DNA from: an uncultured Pseudomonadota bacterium
Lineage (GTDB): Bacteria > Bdellovibrionota_B > Oligoflexia > Oligoflexales > CAIYRB01
NCBI GenBank assembly: GCA_903915625.1
Contig: CAIWTN010000228.1
Span: forward strand, 1 to 32,180
Direction of reading: 5' to 3'
Length of the DNA stretch: 32,180 nt
Shown: positions 15,847 to 23,068 of the stretch, one piece after another
Layout: each line of letters begins with the position of its first letter
Numbering within the stretch: position 1 is the stretch's first letter
Position numbers and translations under genes: made by a program
The notes under the pieces: generated by a model
What the model saw: the letters and a program-made list of their open reading frames with translations, nothing else
What the model was told of the DNA's origin: nothing
Database searches by the model: none

Positions 15847-16399
15847 ACATACCGGCTGAGGCCGCCACCCAACCACCGCGCCTGCGTAGTTCGGTGATGA
15901 TCCGCTCTAGAGTTGCCGGTGGATAGCCAAATAATAGAACACGTTGGCCCTTACCAGCCACGTCCGCTGCTAAAATATTGATACTCTCGCCAGCCATACG
16001 CGCACCCTCTGCCTTACCGCCGACATTGAGCGGGAGCACCGAAACTTGCAGCGACTGTACCTGACTCAACTCAAAATGACGCTGCCACCGTAGCAGTCCA
16101 GCCTGCTCCCGCACGATGAGCTTACCGCCACTGCACAGGACACTGCTATGTCCACGCGCGAGTAGCAGGCCGCAGCCGACTGGCAAGGCACCAGCAATAA
16201 CGGCAAGAAAATGCATCAGGCCGAAGTTAATCGCCGAGCCTAGAAGTAGCGGTGACAGCCCGGCAACCATCATCAAAGCGCCAAGCACCATCACCGACCG
16301 AGCCACGCGAGCCAGCGAGGCGGGAAGCATGCGCATCGGTAACACCATGCGGGTACCACCGGCCTCTTCCTGCATATCTATCTGAGCTGTCGAAGTCAC
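15833..16399 (-). CDS. two-helix inner-membrane protein with PH-like soluble tail
   Basis: Length is 188 residues; GTG start overlapping the stop of the heptosyltransferase gene (GTGA at 16399-16396), so the pair is coupled. A 30-residue head is followed by two hydrophobic helices (about 35-56 and 62-82) and then a beta-rich cytosolic tail (SGGKLIVREQAGLLRWQRHFELSQVQSLQV and onward). This layout, with two helices then a PH-like barrel with a W-x-R-x-F-x-L-S-x-V pattern, is common among bacterial PH-domain membrane proteins. I do not recognise a named family. Its 3' end overlaps the convergent NFACT gene by 14 bases. Confidence 0.65.
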   Translation of the reverse strand: MTSTAQIDMQEEAGGTRMVLPMRMLPASLARVARSVMVLGALMMVAGLSPLLLGSAINFGLMHFLAVIAGALPVGCGLLLARGHSSVLCSGGKLIVREQAGLLRWQRHFELSQVQSLQVSVLPLNVGGKAEGARMAGESINILAADVAGKGQRVLLFGYPPATLERIITELRRRGGWVAASAGMSKGR

Positions 16400-17496
16400 A
16401 GGTTTCTCCCTGATGAAGGTTGTACGACTGTGTGGTCACGCTTGGCGGCTGCAGCAGCCGTTATCATTGGACGCATAACTTCAAGCTTGTGCCAAACCGC
16501 ATCTAAGGTAATCGCATCCATAGTAGGTACAGGTTTATGACCAAATTCTGGTGACTGCAGCGCTTGGTGACGCTGATTTAGAGGACACCAAGACGCGGCA
16601 CGAGTATGACCGTGCAACTGCAACGACGGAGTGTCAACCGCCACAGCCACGTGACTTGGGCCATTAGAATTGCCGATAAACAGATCGCAGTGAGCGAGAA
16701 AAGCCGCCATCCCACGAAAACTGGTCGGCGGCATTTTAAAGGTGCGTTCTTTGGTAAGAGCCATGGCCTGGTCCACGACCCCCTCCTCGCCGGGGCCATG
16801 CAGCCATAAGACAGCGGCGCCCCAGTCTCTCACCAAGCGATCGGCAAGAGCGGCATAACTAGCCAGCGGCCACTTTCTCACCTCGCGGCGATGAGTAGCA
16901 CTCAAGACAACCCGCAAAGGCGCAGCCGCGACCTCGGGAACTACCGCGACAAAGTCCCGGTAAGCTTTTGCATCAGCCTCGGTCCAAGTAAATACTAAAC
17001 GCTCGTCACTGGCTTGGAAGCCTCCAGCAGTGAGCAGCTTAAACTTCTCGCGGACGATGTAGTCAGCATCGTGCGGCCGAGCAATCGTCTGCGTGTATGC
17101 CGGCCACCTTGCTGAGCGAAACGCCAAACGCCGCGGCGCACCAGTCATACGCGCATAAAAAGCACTGCGGGGATTGTTCATGAAATCTAAGACCAGATCG
17201 AACCTACGAGACCGTAGCTGCTGCGCCAACTGCAATTCCTGTCGCCAGCCGCCGTTTGGATCATAAGTCACATGCTCATCGATGTAGGGATTGTCGGATA
17301 ACACCAGACGCCCCATCGGGTGACTCAAAAAGACAATTTCGGGGGCATGTTCGCCCAGATTTGCACCGGGATTTTCCGCGGCAACATCGGTGCCCGCCTT
17401 GAGCGCCCTGACACACGGAGTAGTCAGCAAGATATCGCCGAGCTGGCGCAGTTGAATGACGAGTATGCGTTGCCTATCCGCTTGCCGCCGCGCCAT
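16396..17496 (-). CDS. GT9 heptosyltransferase family protein (LPS core type)
   Basis: Length is 366 residues. The N-terminus ILVIQLRQLGDILLTTPCVRALK (11-33) is the GT9 opening with Asp21 at the catalytic-base position of WaaC/WaaF. The C-terminal half has SATHRREVRKWPLASYAALADRL (RKWP at 207-210), the Rossmann strand AAVLWLHGPGE (227-237), and the donor-site signature DLFIGNSNGPSHVAVAVDTPSLQLHG (271-296). The expected role is transfer of ADP-heptose (or a related sugar) to the inner core of LPS on the cytosolic face. It looks most like the WaaQ/RfaQ heptosyltransferase III branch, but the exact linkage cannot be assigned. ATG start at 17496 with GTGAGG just upstream; it is divergent from the methyltransferase gene. 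Confidence 0.87.
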   Translation of the reverse strand: MARRQADRQRILVIQLRQLGDILLTTPCVRALKAGTDVAAENPGANLGEHAPEIVFLSHPMGRLVLSDNPYIDEHVTYDPNGGWRQELQLAQQLRSRRFDLVLDFMNNPRSAFYARMTGAPRRLAFRSARWPAYTQTIARPHDADYIVREKFKLLTAGGFQASDERLVFTWTEADAKAYRDFVAVVPEVAAAPLRVVLSATHRREVRKWPLASYAALADRLVRDWGAAVLWLHGPGEEGVVDQAMALTKERTFKMPPTSFRGMAAFLAHCDLFIGNSNGPSHVAVAVDTPSLQLHGHTRAASWCPLNQRHQALQSPEFGHKPVPTMDAITLDAVWHKLEVMRPMITAAAAAKRDHTVVQPSSGRNL

Positions 17497-17702
17497 CCCT
17501 CACCGCCTTATCGTTGTCACTGGTCGTCGTAACTGTTCGGCTTTACCTACTTTTTATATCTTTACCGAGGCCAACACTCAAGCTCCCAGGAAGAATCCAG
17601 TCTCTGAGGTCTAGACCAGCCCTGCTTATGGTCGCTAAGAGGCGCTTTTTTTGGTACCTAATCGGCGCCCAAGGCTACTCAGACCCGATCAGTGAGGCCG
17701 TG

Positions 17703-18899
17703 ATGTCGACTCCCGCCATTTATATTAAGCAAGGTCGCGAAAAACCGCTAAGACAGCGTCACCCATGGGTGTTTAGCGGCGCCATCCAAAGAAGCGATGC
17801 AGCACCTCCCGGCGCCATTGTCGATATCCTCGATTACAAGGGAAGCTTTCTCGCCAGAGGCTATGCCAACCCGGCATCCAAATTAACTGCCAGAGCCCTT
17901 ACTTGGGACCCTACTGAGATTATCGACTCGGCATTTTGGCAGCGCCGTGTAGATGCCGCCATAGCTCGGCGCCGTCCCCTGCTTTCCGCAGATCAAACTG
18001 CCTGTCGTTTAATCATGAGCGAAGCCGATCAACTCCCGGGCCTTATCGTCGATAAGTACGGCGAGCATCTAGTAATTCAAGCCTTAACCGCTGGCATTGA
18101 CCGCCACATCGCACCCATCGTCACAGCCTTACACAACGCCCTGTCGCCCCTCACCATCAGTGAGCGCAGCGACGATAGTGTTCGTGATCTTGAGGGCTTA
18201 CCGCGAATCAACCGGCTACTTCACGGCAGCGAAGCGGCGCTGAGCGACGTCTTAATCGTGGAGCAAGGCGTCAACTTTCGCATCGACCTAAGAGCTGGGC
18301 ATAAAACCGGATTCTATCTGGACCAAAGACGAAACCACACCCTCATAGGTAGCCTCGCGGCAGGCCGTAAAGTACTGGACTGCTTTTCTTACACCGGTGG
18401 CTTCACGATGCACGCTGCCAAAGGCGGAGCAGCCAGTATTCTGAGTGTCGATGCCAGCGAACCAGCTCTCGCTCGTCTGCGGGAAAATCTCAGTGCTAAT
18501 GGTTTCGCTGCCGATGATGCGCGCTTTCAACAACGGGCTGGCAATGCCTTTGAAATACTCCGGGACCTAGTGCAGTCTGGTGAGCGATTTGATCTCATCA
18601 CCCTGGATCCACCCAAGTTTGCTGCCAGCGGCGGGCAAGTGGAAAAAGCAGCACGCGGCTACAAAGACCTAAACATGCTCGCACTTAAACTACTAAACCC
18701 GGGCGGCATGTTGGCCACATTCTCATGCTCCGGACATATCAGTTTAGACCTCTACCAGAAGATCGTGTTTGGAGCTGCGATTGATGCAGATCGTAACGCG
18801 CAGATCACGTCCCATCTGTTTCAGGCAGATGATCACCCAGTGCTACTGACCTTCCCCGAATCGCTTTATCTAAAGGGGCTCCTCTGTCGGGTACTTTAG
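17703..18899 (+). CDS. rlmI: class I SAM-dependent rRNA cytosine-C5 methyltransferase, RlmI-like
   Basis: Length is 398 residues from the ATG at 17703 (GAGG five bases upstream); this equals the length of E. coli RlmI (396). The frame is open back to 17514, but those 63 residues are not family-like. Domains in order: PUA (about 1-80; LRQRHPWVFSGAIQR, GAIVDILDYKGSFLARGYANPASKLTARAL), a central EEHEE-type domain, and the Rossmann methyltransferase. SAM motif I is VLDCFSYTGGFTMHAA (Asp226) and motif IV is DLITLDPPKFA (Asp302). TFSCSGHIS carries the Cys expected in the C5-cytosine catalytic motif. RlmI makes m5C1962 in 23S rRNA; a related target is likely. Its stop overlaps the convergent phosphatase gene by four bases. 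Confidence 0.9.
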   Translation: MSTPAIYIKQGREKPLRQRHPWVFSGAIQRSDAAPPGAIVDILDYKGSFLARGYANPASKLTARALTWDPTEIIDSAFWQRRVDAAIARRRPLLSADQTACRLIMSEADQLPGLIVDKYGEHLVIQALTAGIDRHIAPIVTALHNALSPLTISERSDDSVRDLEGLPRINRLLHGSEAALSDVLIVEQGVNFRIDLRAGHKTGFYLDQRRNHTLIGSLAAGRKVLDCFSYTGGFTMHAAKGGAASILSVDASEPALARLRENLSANGFAADDARFQQRAGNAFEILRDLVQSGERFDLITLDPPKFAASGGQVEKAARGYKDLNMLALKLLNPGGMLATFSCSGHISLDLYQKIVFGAAIDADRNAQITSHLFQADDHPVLLTFPESLYLKGLLCRVL

Positions 18900-20314
18900 G
18901 CGACAAGCTTGCCGCTGCGAACTAGGACCAAGATCTTATCATCGCCGATGTCGCGATCTACAATGGCGTCGCGCCCTCTAATAGAGAGATCTGTCATTAA
19001 CTGAAAAACTTTGCGCCTACCCTTGCGCACGGACCAGTCAAAGACACCATCTGTCCCGAGCATGACCGCATAATTCCCCTGAGTAGGCAGGTTCACTATA
19101 GTTGGTTCGATCTGAAGGGATGGGCTGATGCCTAAAAGGCCGCCGCCTCCCCCATTAGCTTCAACTGTTTCTGGATTAGTAATGTCTCGTACCAAGTAAA
19201 GGGGCAGATGGCCCGCACAATAGTAAGACAGCTTGCCTTCTTCTAGGATCATAAGACCTAAGGTCAAGGTGTGGGGCTGCTTACTACCTAGGGTAAATAA
19301 TGTACGGTTTACCATATTAATCCAAGCTTTCGGATCAAAAGCTAGTTCACTAAAAGTTTGCGCCCAAAGACATTGCAGCGACTGTACGACCATGGCAGCC
19401 GGAACACCTTTACCAGTTACGTCGGCAACTGCTATGGCCCAGCGACCAGGGTAAATCTCTCGAGCCGCAAACCAATCGCCACCCAGAATTCCATATGGGA
19501 CGTGAAAAAAATCGACTCGATTACGCCCGGCCACCAGTGACGCCGGCGGTGGGGTCAAAGATTCCTGAATTTCCTTGGCTAGCTGTAATTCAGCTTCCAT
19601 CGCCAATCGCTTTAATGTTTCGTTCTGCGCTGCCAATCGGCGGGACTCAAAACTAACCCGTGCTTGCTCCCGCAAGTTAACTACACGTCGAAAATTATAA
19701 AGATACATGTACACATCTATCCCGGATATCAAACATACCCACGCATTAAGATGGTTGAATTGTGCGTGATGCCAAATCAGCACTCCTACTGATGTGTGCA
19801 GGATCGCGCCAACCAACGATATGCCATACAAAGACTTACTTACATCGCAGATAAGTGCGCTAATAAATGCAAAAAACGTAAAGCCTATGACTAAATGCGA
19901 CACAGCCATACTTGGATCATGTGCAAGGAGCCAAGTACTTAGGCCGAAGCCAACGATGTTCACCAACTGAGTAAATAAACTGTGAGCCACGGCCAAACGG
20001 AAGGAGCGTTTCAACCCCTCAGTTTTCTGACAGAGGTAGTAAGCCGCATTGGTAAAAGCCTGCAAAAAAAGGCTAATCACATACGCGAGCTTCACCGATT
20101 GCGGTGCCAAAATATACATCGCGATACCGCCAAAGACGCAGATCGGTACCGTTGCGAGAGCAGTCGCTTCGCGCAATTCATACTGATACTGCAAAAACCA
20201 GTGCCTTAACTCAGCACGCACCTCTGCTGTTTCCTTCCCTTCTTGTGAAGGTGCAACTTGGTCTTTGGATCGCCTAGATTTTTTAAAAATTGAAAGTATC
20301 GGACTCCTCCTCAT
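18896..20314 (-). CDS. membrane SpoIIE-type PP2C protein phosphatase
   Basis: Length is about 472 residues. The N-terminal half is an integral membrane sensor with six probable helices (about 50-220 from the ATG at 20314), followed by a helical linker (ARVSFESRRLAAQNETLKRLAMEAELQLAKEIQESLTPP). The linker leads into the phosphatase domain, as in RsbU/RsbP proteins. Metal-binding motifs are GGDWF (Asp280), VADVTGKGVPAAMVVQSL and LGTDGVFDWS, with a final Asp pair in IGDDKILVLV. It should dephosphorylate a STAS-type anti-anti-sigma factor or similar partner in response to a membrane signal. The start is uncertain: the frame is open to a TTG at 20443, and AGGAGG lies just inside the ATG at 20314. 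A predicted promoter with a palindrome lies at 20463-20491. Confidence 0.85.
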   Translation of the reverse strand: MRRSPILSIFKKSRRSKDQVAPSQEGKETAEVRAELRHWFLQYQYELREATALATVPICVFGGIAMYILAPQSVKLAYVISLFLQAFTNAAYYLCQKTEGLKRSFRLAVAHSLFTQLVNIVGFGLSTWLLAHDPSMAVSHLVIGFTFFAFISALICDVSKSLYGISLVGAILHTSVGVLIWHHAQFNHLNAWVCLISGIDVYMYLYNFRRVVNLREQARVSFESRRLAAQNETLKRLAMEAELQLAKEIQESLTPPPASLVAGRNRVDFFHVPYGILGGDWFAAREIYPGRWAIAVADVTGKGVPAAMVVQSLQCLWAQTFSELAFDPKAWINMVNRTLFTLGSKQPHTLTLGLMILEEGKLSYYCAGHLPLYLVRDITNPETVEANGGGGGLLGISPSLQIEPTIVNLPTQGNYAVMLGTDGVFDWSVRKGRRKVFQLMTDLSIRGRDAIVDRDIGDDKILVLVRSGKLVA

Positions 20315-20640
20315 TAAAGTGCCCGCATGTGAACTATCGGCAAATATTCTGATTTTTTTAGGACTCTTACCGTCTGAACCCCAGGTCGCTGGCCAATCAA
20401 CGGAGCTGCGGGTCCGGGAAGCTGGTGGGGTGGCATTCCACAAAACGCTAAAATATATAATAATATTAGATCATTATGACGAAACCGTCATGGCAGTAGC
20501 GCCATTCCAGACATCAGACCGTAATTTCACTATGCTACCGAAATTTAGTCCTTGGTGATCCGAAGAGCTTGTGGTCAGCTAAAACCTAAGAGAAGCTTGA
20601 GGCCTCTCATAAAGCCACCACTCGACCGAGGTCTACACTA
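20315..20640. other. divergent intergenic region with palindrome
   Basis: This 326-base gap separates the divergent phosphatase and alkaline-phosphatase-like genes. It holds an AT-rich block (20450-20475), the inverted repeat ATGACG-AAAC-CGTCAT (20476-20491) and a predicted minus-strand promoter described separately. A TTG-initiated N-terminal extension of the phosphatase gene could cover 20315-20443, but no ribosome site supports it. I see no tRNA or small ORF. Confidence 0.5.
20463..20491 (-). promoter_or_regulatory. predicted promoter and operator palindrome of the SpoIIE-type phosphatase
   Basis: On the minus strand ATGACG (20491-20486), a 17-base spacer and TAATAT (20468-20463) form a plausible promoter. 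The palindrome ATGACG-N4-CGTCAT (20476-20491) covers the -35 box and the start of the spacer, the usual place for a repressor site. Each hexamer matches four of six consensus bases. The regulator is unknown. Confidence 0.35.
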
Positions 20641-22449
20641 ATGCGCACCGCAGCCATGGCTTGGCGTATTTGCTTACTCTCATTTTTAACCGCAACTACC
20701 GAGAGCGCTGCCGGCAAAACAGCCCAGCCCCATACCACCACTAAGACTAGCGGCAAAGCTGCCGCTGGTATTCACCCAGCGGACTCAGGCCTTACTCCGC
20801 GGGAAATCTTTAAACGTAGTATCAGTGACACGTCGGGAGATATTTTCTTCCTAACGGAAAAATATAATTTCCTGCTCGAACCGGGCGCTTTTAAACCAAG
20901 TGAATTCCATGCAAGTCACATCGCCACCAAGCGGGATGGTAAAGTAGACACAGTCCTTCCTGCGCACCCCGATATGACTCACGGTTATGCCTGGGACTAC
21001 GATCTGCAAATCCCATTGGCATTTTATGACCCCTCGGGGCAATGGTTCAAAGCGGGCACCTATTCGAATCTCGCCGTGCAGCAAGATGTCGCTCCAACCC
21101 TAGCGGACGTGCTGGGCATCGCCGCTCCGGACCGGGCTGAAGGGCGGGTACTTACAGAGGCACGCTCCTCAATAAGCAGTAATCAAGTCAAAATGAAACG
21201 CCCCCGCCTTGTCGCGGTGATCGTGCAAGATCAGATGGGCTGGCAGTACTTTGATGCGCACCCAAATAGACTGCCCTTTTTGCGTTCGCTGTTTAAACGC
21301 AGTGCTTTATTCACTGCCGCGCAAGTGGCGCATGTCGATGTCGAGACCGCGGTCGGACACGCTGCCATCGGGACTGGCGCCTACACCAAGGGCCACGGGG
21401 TCAGCGCCAACACGCGCTGGCAAACTGGCCTGTGGGCAGCACAACCCGTCTACGCGACCAAGTTGACCGATGAACTATCTAGCGAAGAATTCCCCCTGCA
21501 ACTAAGCGCAGCAACGCTGGCCGATGTCTGGCTGCAGGCACGGCAGAATAAACCCGAAATCTTCTCGCTGTGTGCAGCGGCCCGCGCCTCCGTGTCCCTT
21601 GGTGGCCACGGCTCCATGTTTAAAGACAACAAGAAAACCGCCGTCGTCTACTTCGCTGAGAAGGGCAAAGATGCGGGAACCTACACAGCCGATACCAATT
21701 TTTATAGAGTTCCAGAAAGCTTCAAGGACAACTCCGTCAAGCCCTATGCAGAAGCGTTGCTAAAAGAAAATGGCGGAGCTTGGTTCGGTCACTCGCTGAA
21801 ACATGGTGACAAAGATCTCGACATCAAGCTAGTGCGCGCCACGCCGGCAATGGTGCGCTTCGAAAGCGACCTCGTACAAGCTGCAATAAGCGAGATGAAA
21901 CTCGGAACTCACGAAGACACCGATTTGCTCTTTTTGAACTTTAAATCATCTGATTATTGTGGCCACTTATTTGGCTACGAAAGCGAGGAGTGCGGCTCTG
22001 TCATCGATGTCGTTGACGCAGAACTAGCCAAAGTTGTGGCCCAGCTGGAAAAGGCAACTGACGGTCAGCTTGTTGTCGCTTTCACAGCTGACCACGGCGC
22101 CGCCCCCCTACCAGAACTCAGTGGGGGCCTGCGCTACGACCGTAGCAAACTCCAAGCAGATCTCAACGCCCAGTTCAGTAAATCCGACAGTCAAGTGCTA
22201 ACGGTACCCTACATCGGCGCTTCCCAGCTGTGGCTTAACCGAAAAGAACTAGCTCGCAACGGCCATACCGTCGCCGATGTAGTCACCTACCTACGCAGCT
22301 ACGAGGTGCCTATGAAAGCACCTTGGAACATGCTGGCTGACGACTGGCTAACCAAGGGCAAGCCAGCCTCGCAGCGGTTTTTCCGCGACGTCGTCAGCCG
22401 CGATGAGTTACTCGCCACTCCCGCCGTCAAGGCCAGAGCAGCTCGCTAG
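20641..22449 (+). CDS. exported alkaline-phosphatase-superfamily enzyme (PafA-like), apparently circularly permuted
   Basis: Length is 602 residues with a Sec-type leader (about 1-24). Residues 188-600 carry most of the PafA/NPP active site: Asp197 (VIVQDQMGWQYF), Thr236 as the likely nucleophile (VETAVGHAAIGTGAYTKGHGV), Asn257, Asp438 and His442 (SSDYCGHLFG), and Asp484/His485 (FTADHGAAPLPE). The third His-bearing block, normally at the C-terminal end of such enzymes, is absent there. It appears instead at the N-terminus: SGDIFFL (65-71), then MTHGYAWDYDLQIPLAFYD (His114) and QQDVAPTLADVLGIAAPDRAEGRVLTEA (148-174). The protein ends at RFFRDVVSRDELLATP, exactly where the normal enzyme would continue into SGDI. 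A complete metal site is therefore possible. Expected role: periplasmic or outer-surface phosphomonoesterase or phosphodiesterase. Confidence 0.82.
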   Translation: MRTAAMAWRICLLSFLTATTESAAGKTAQPHTTTKTSGKAAAGIHPADSGLTPREIFKRSISDTSGDIFFLTEKYNFLLEPGAFKPSEFHASHIATKRDGKVDTVLPAHPDMTHGYAWDYDLQIPLAFYDPSGQWFKAGTYSNLAVQQDVAPTLADVLGIAAPDRAEGRVLTEARSSISSNQVKMKRPRLVAVIVQDQMGWQYFDAHPNRLPFLRSLFKRSALFTAAQVAHVDVETAVGHAAIGTGAYTKGHGVSANTRWQTGLWAAQPVYATKLTDELSSEEFPLQLSAATLADVWLQARQNKPEIFSLCAAARASVSLGGHGSMFKDNKKTAVVYFAEKGKDAGTYTADTNFYRVPESFKDNSVKPYAEALLKENGGAWFGHSLKHGDKDLDIKLVRATPAMVRFESDLVQAAISEMKLGTHEDTDLLFLNFKSSDYCGHLFGYESEECGSVIDVVDAELAKVVAQLEKATDGQLVVAFTADHGAAPLPELSGGLRYDRSKLQADLNAQFSKSDSQVLTVPYIGASQLWLNRKELARNGHTVADVVTYLRSYEVPMKAPWNMLADDWLTKGKPASQRFFRDVVSRDELLATPAVKARAAR

Positions 22450-22451
22450 AC

Positions 22452-22901
22452 TCAGCTTAAGTTTGCGGGCTTTTGATGATTCGGCATTTCAAAATTGATC
22501 GGAGCTAGCATAAGTGGTGGGAATCCTCCCGCCACTAGCGCCTGATCGACGGCCTGCCGCGCATACGGAAACAAGACGTTTGGACAAACTACCCGCAGAG
22601 CATGCTCCATAGCCTGACCCTCTGGGCCGCGCACATCAAATAAACCGCACTGTTCAACCTCGACGATAAAGCCCACGTCCTTGTTCTCACGAGCTTCGAC
22701 GTTGATTGCTAAAACTACTTCGAACAGGGATTCCTCAATGTGCCGAGGCGTCACAGAGACATCTAATTTGATCTCGGGGCGCCACTGAGTACGAAAGATT
22801 TGTGGTGACCTAGGCGACTCAAAGGATAGGTCTTTGACGTAAACCCGGACGATACCTAGTTGGATCGATTGATTGGCCTGATTAGTTGCTGAATCCTGCA
22901 T
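22452..22901 (-). CDS. secB: protein-export chaperone SecB
   Basis: Length is 149 residues, normal for SecB (about 150-160). The family is unmistakable: VYVKDLSFESPRSPQIFRTQWRPEIKLDVSV, then FEVVLAINVEARENKDVGFIVEVEQCGLFDV, and LRVVCPNVLFPYARQAVDQALVAGGFPPLMLAPINFE. SecB forms a tetramer that holds preproteins unfolded and hands them to SecA. The tail after INFE is short and ends NHQKPANLS. ATG start at 22901 with GGAGG four bases upstream. It converges with the phosphatase-like gene with two bases between stops. Its presence fits the many exported proteins of this window. Confidence 0.95.
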   Translation of the reverse strand: MQDSATNQANQSIQLGIVRVYVKDLSFESPRSPQIFRTQWRPEIKLDVSVTPRHIEESLFEVVLAINVEARENKDVGFIVEVEQCGLFDVRGPEGQAMEHALRVVCPNVLFPYARQAVDQALVAGGFPPLMLAPINFEMPNHQKPANLS

Positions 22902-23068
22902 GTTGCCTCCGACAGAGCTGGCTAGATTTGCCGCTGAACCGTTAACTATGGCGAGTCTAGAATAAGTTGGCTAGCGCTATCTCACCGGCTAGCGGCCGTA
23001 GCGAAAATCTAAGTGAGCTAGCACGGGGCATATTCGACTTCAAAATGCTGGCTTTCCGCGATAACGTC

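Noticed and set aside
17514-17702. 63-codon N-terminal extension of the RlmI-like gene
   Set aside because: Family length and the ribosome site both point to the ATG at 17703; the extension overlaps the leader of the divergent heptosyltransferase.
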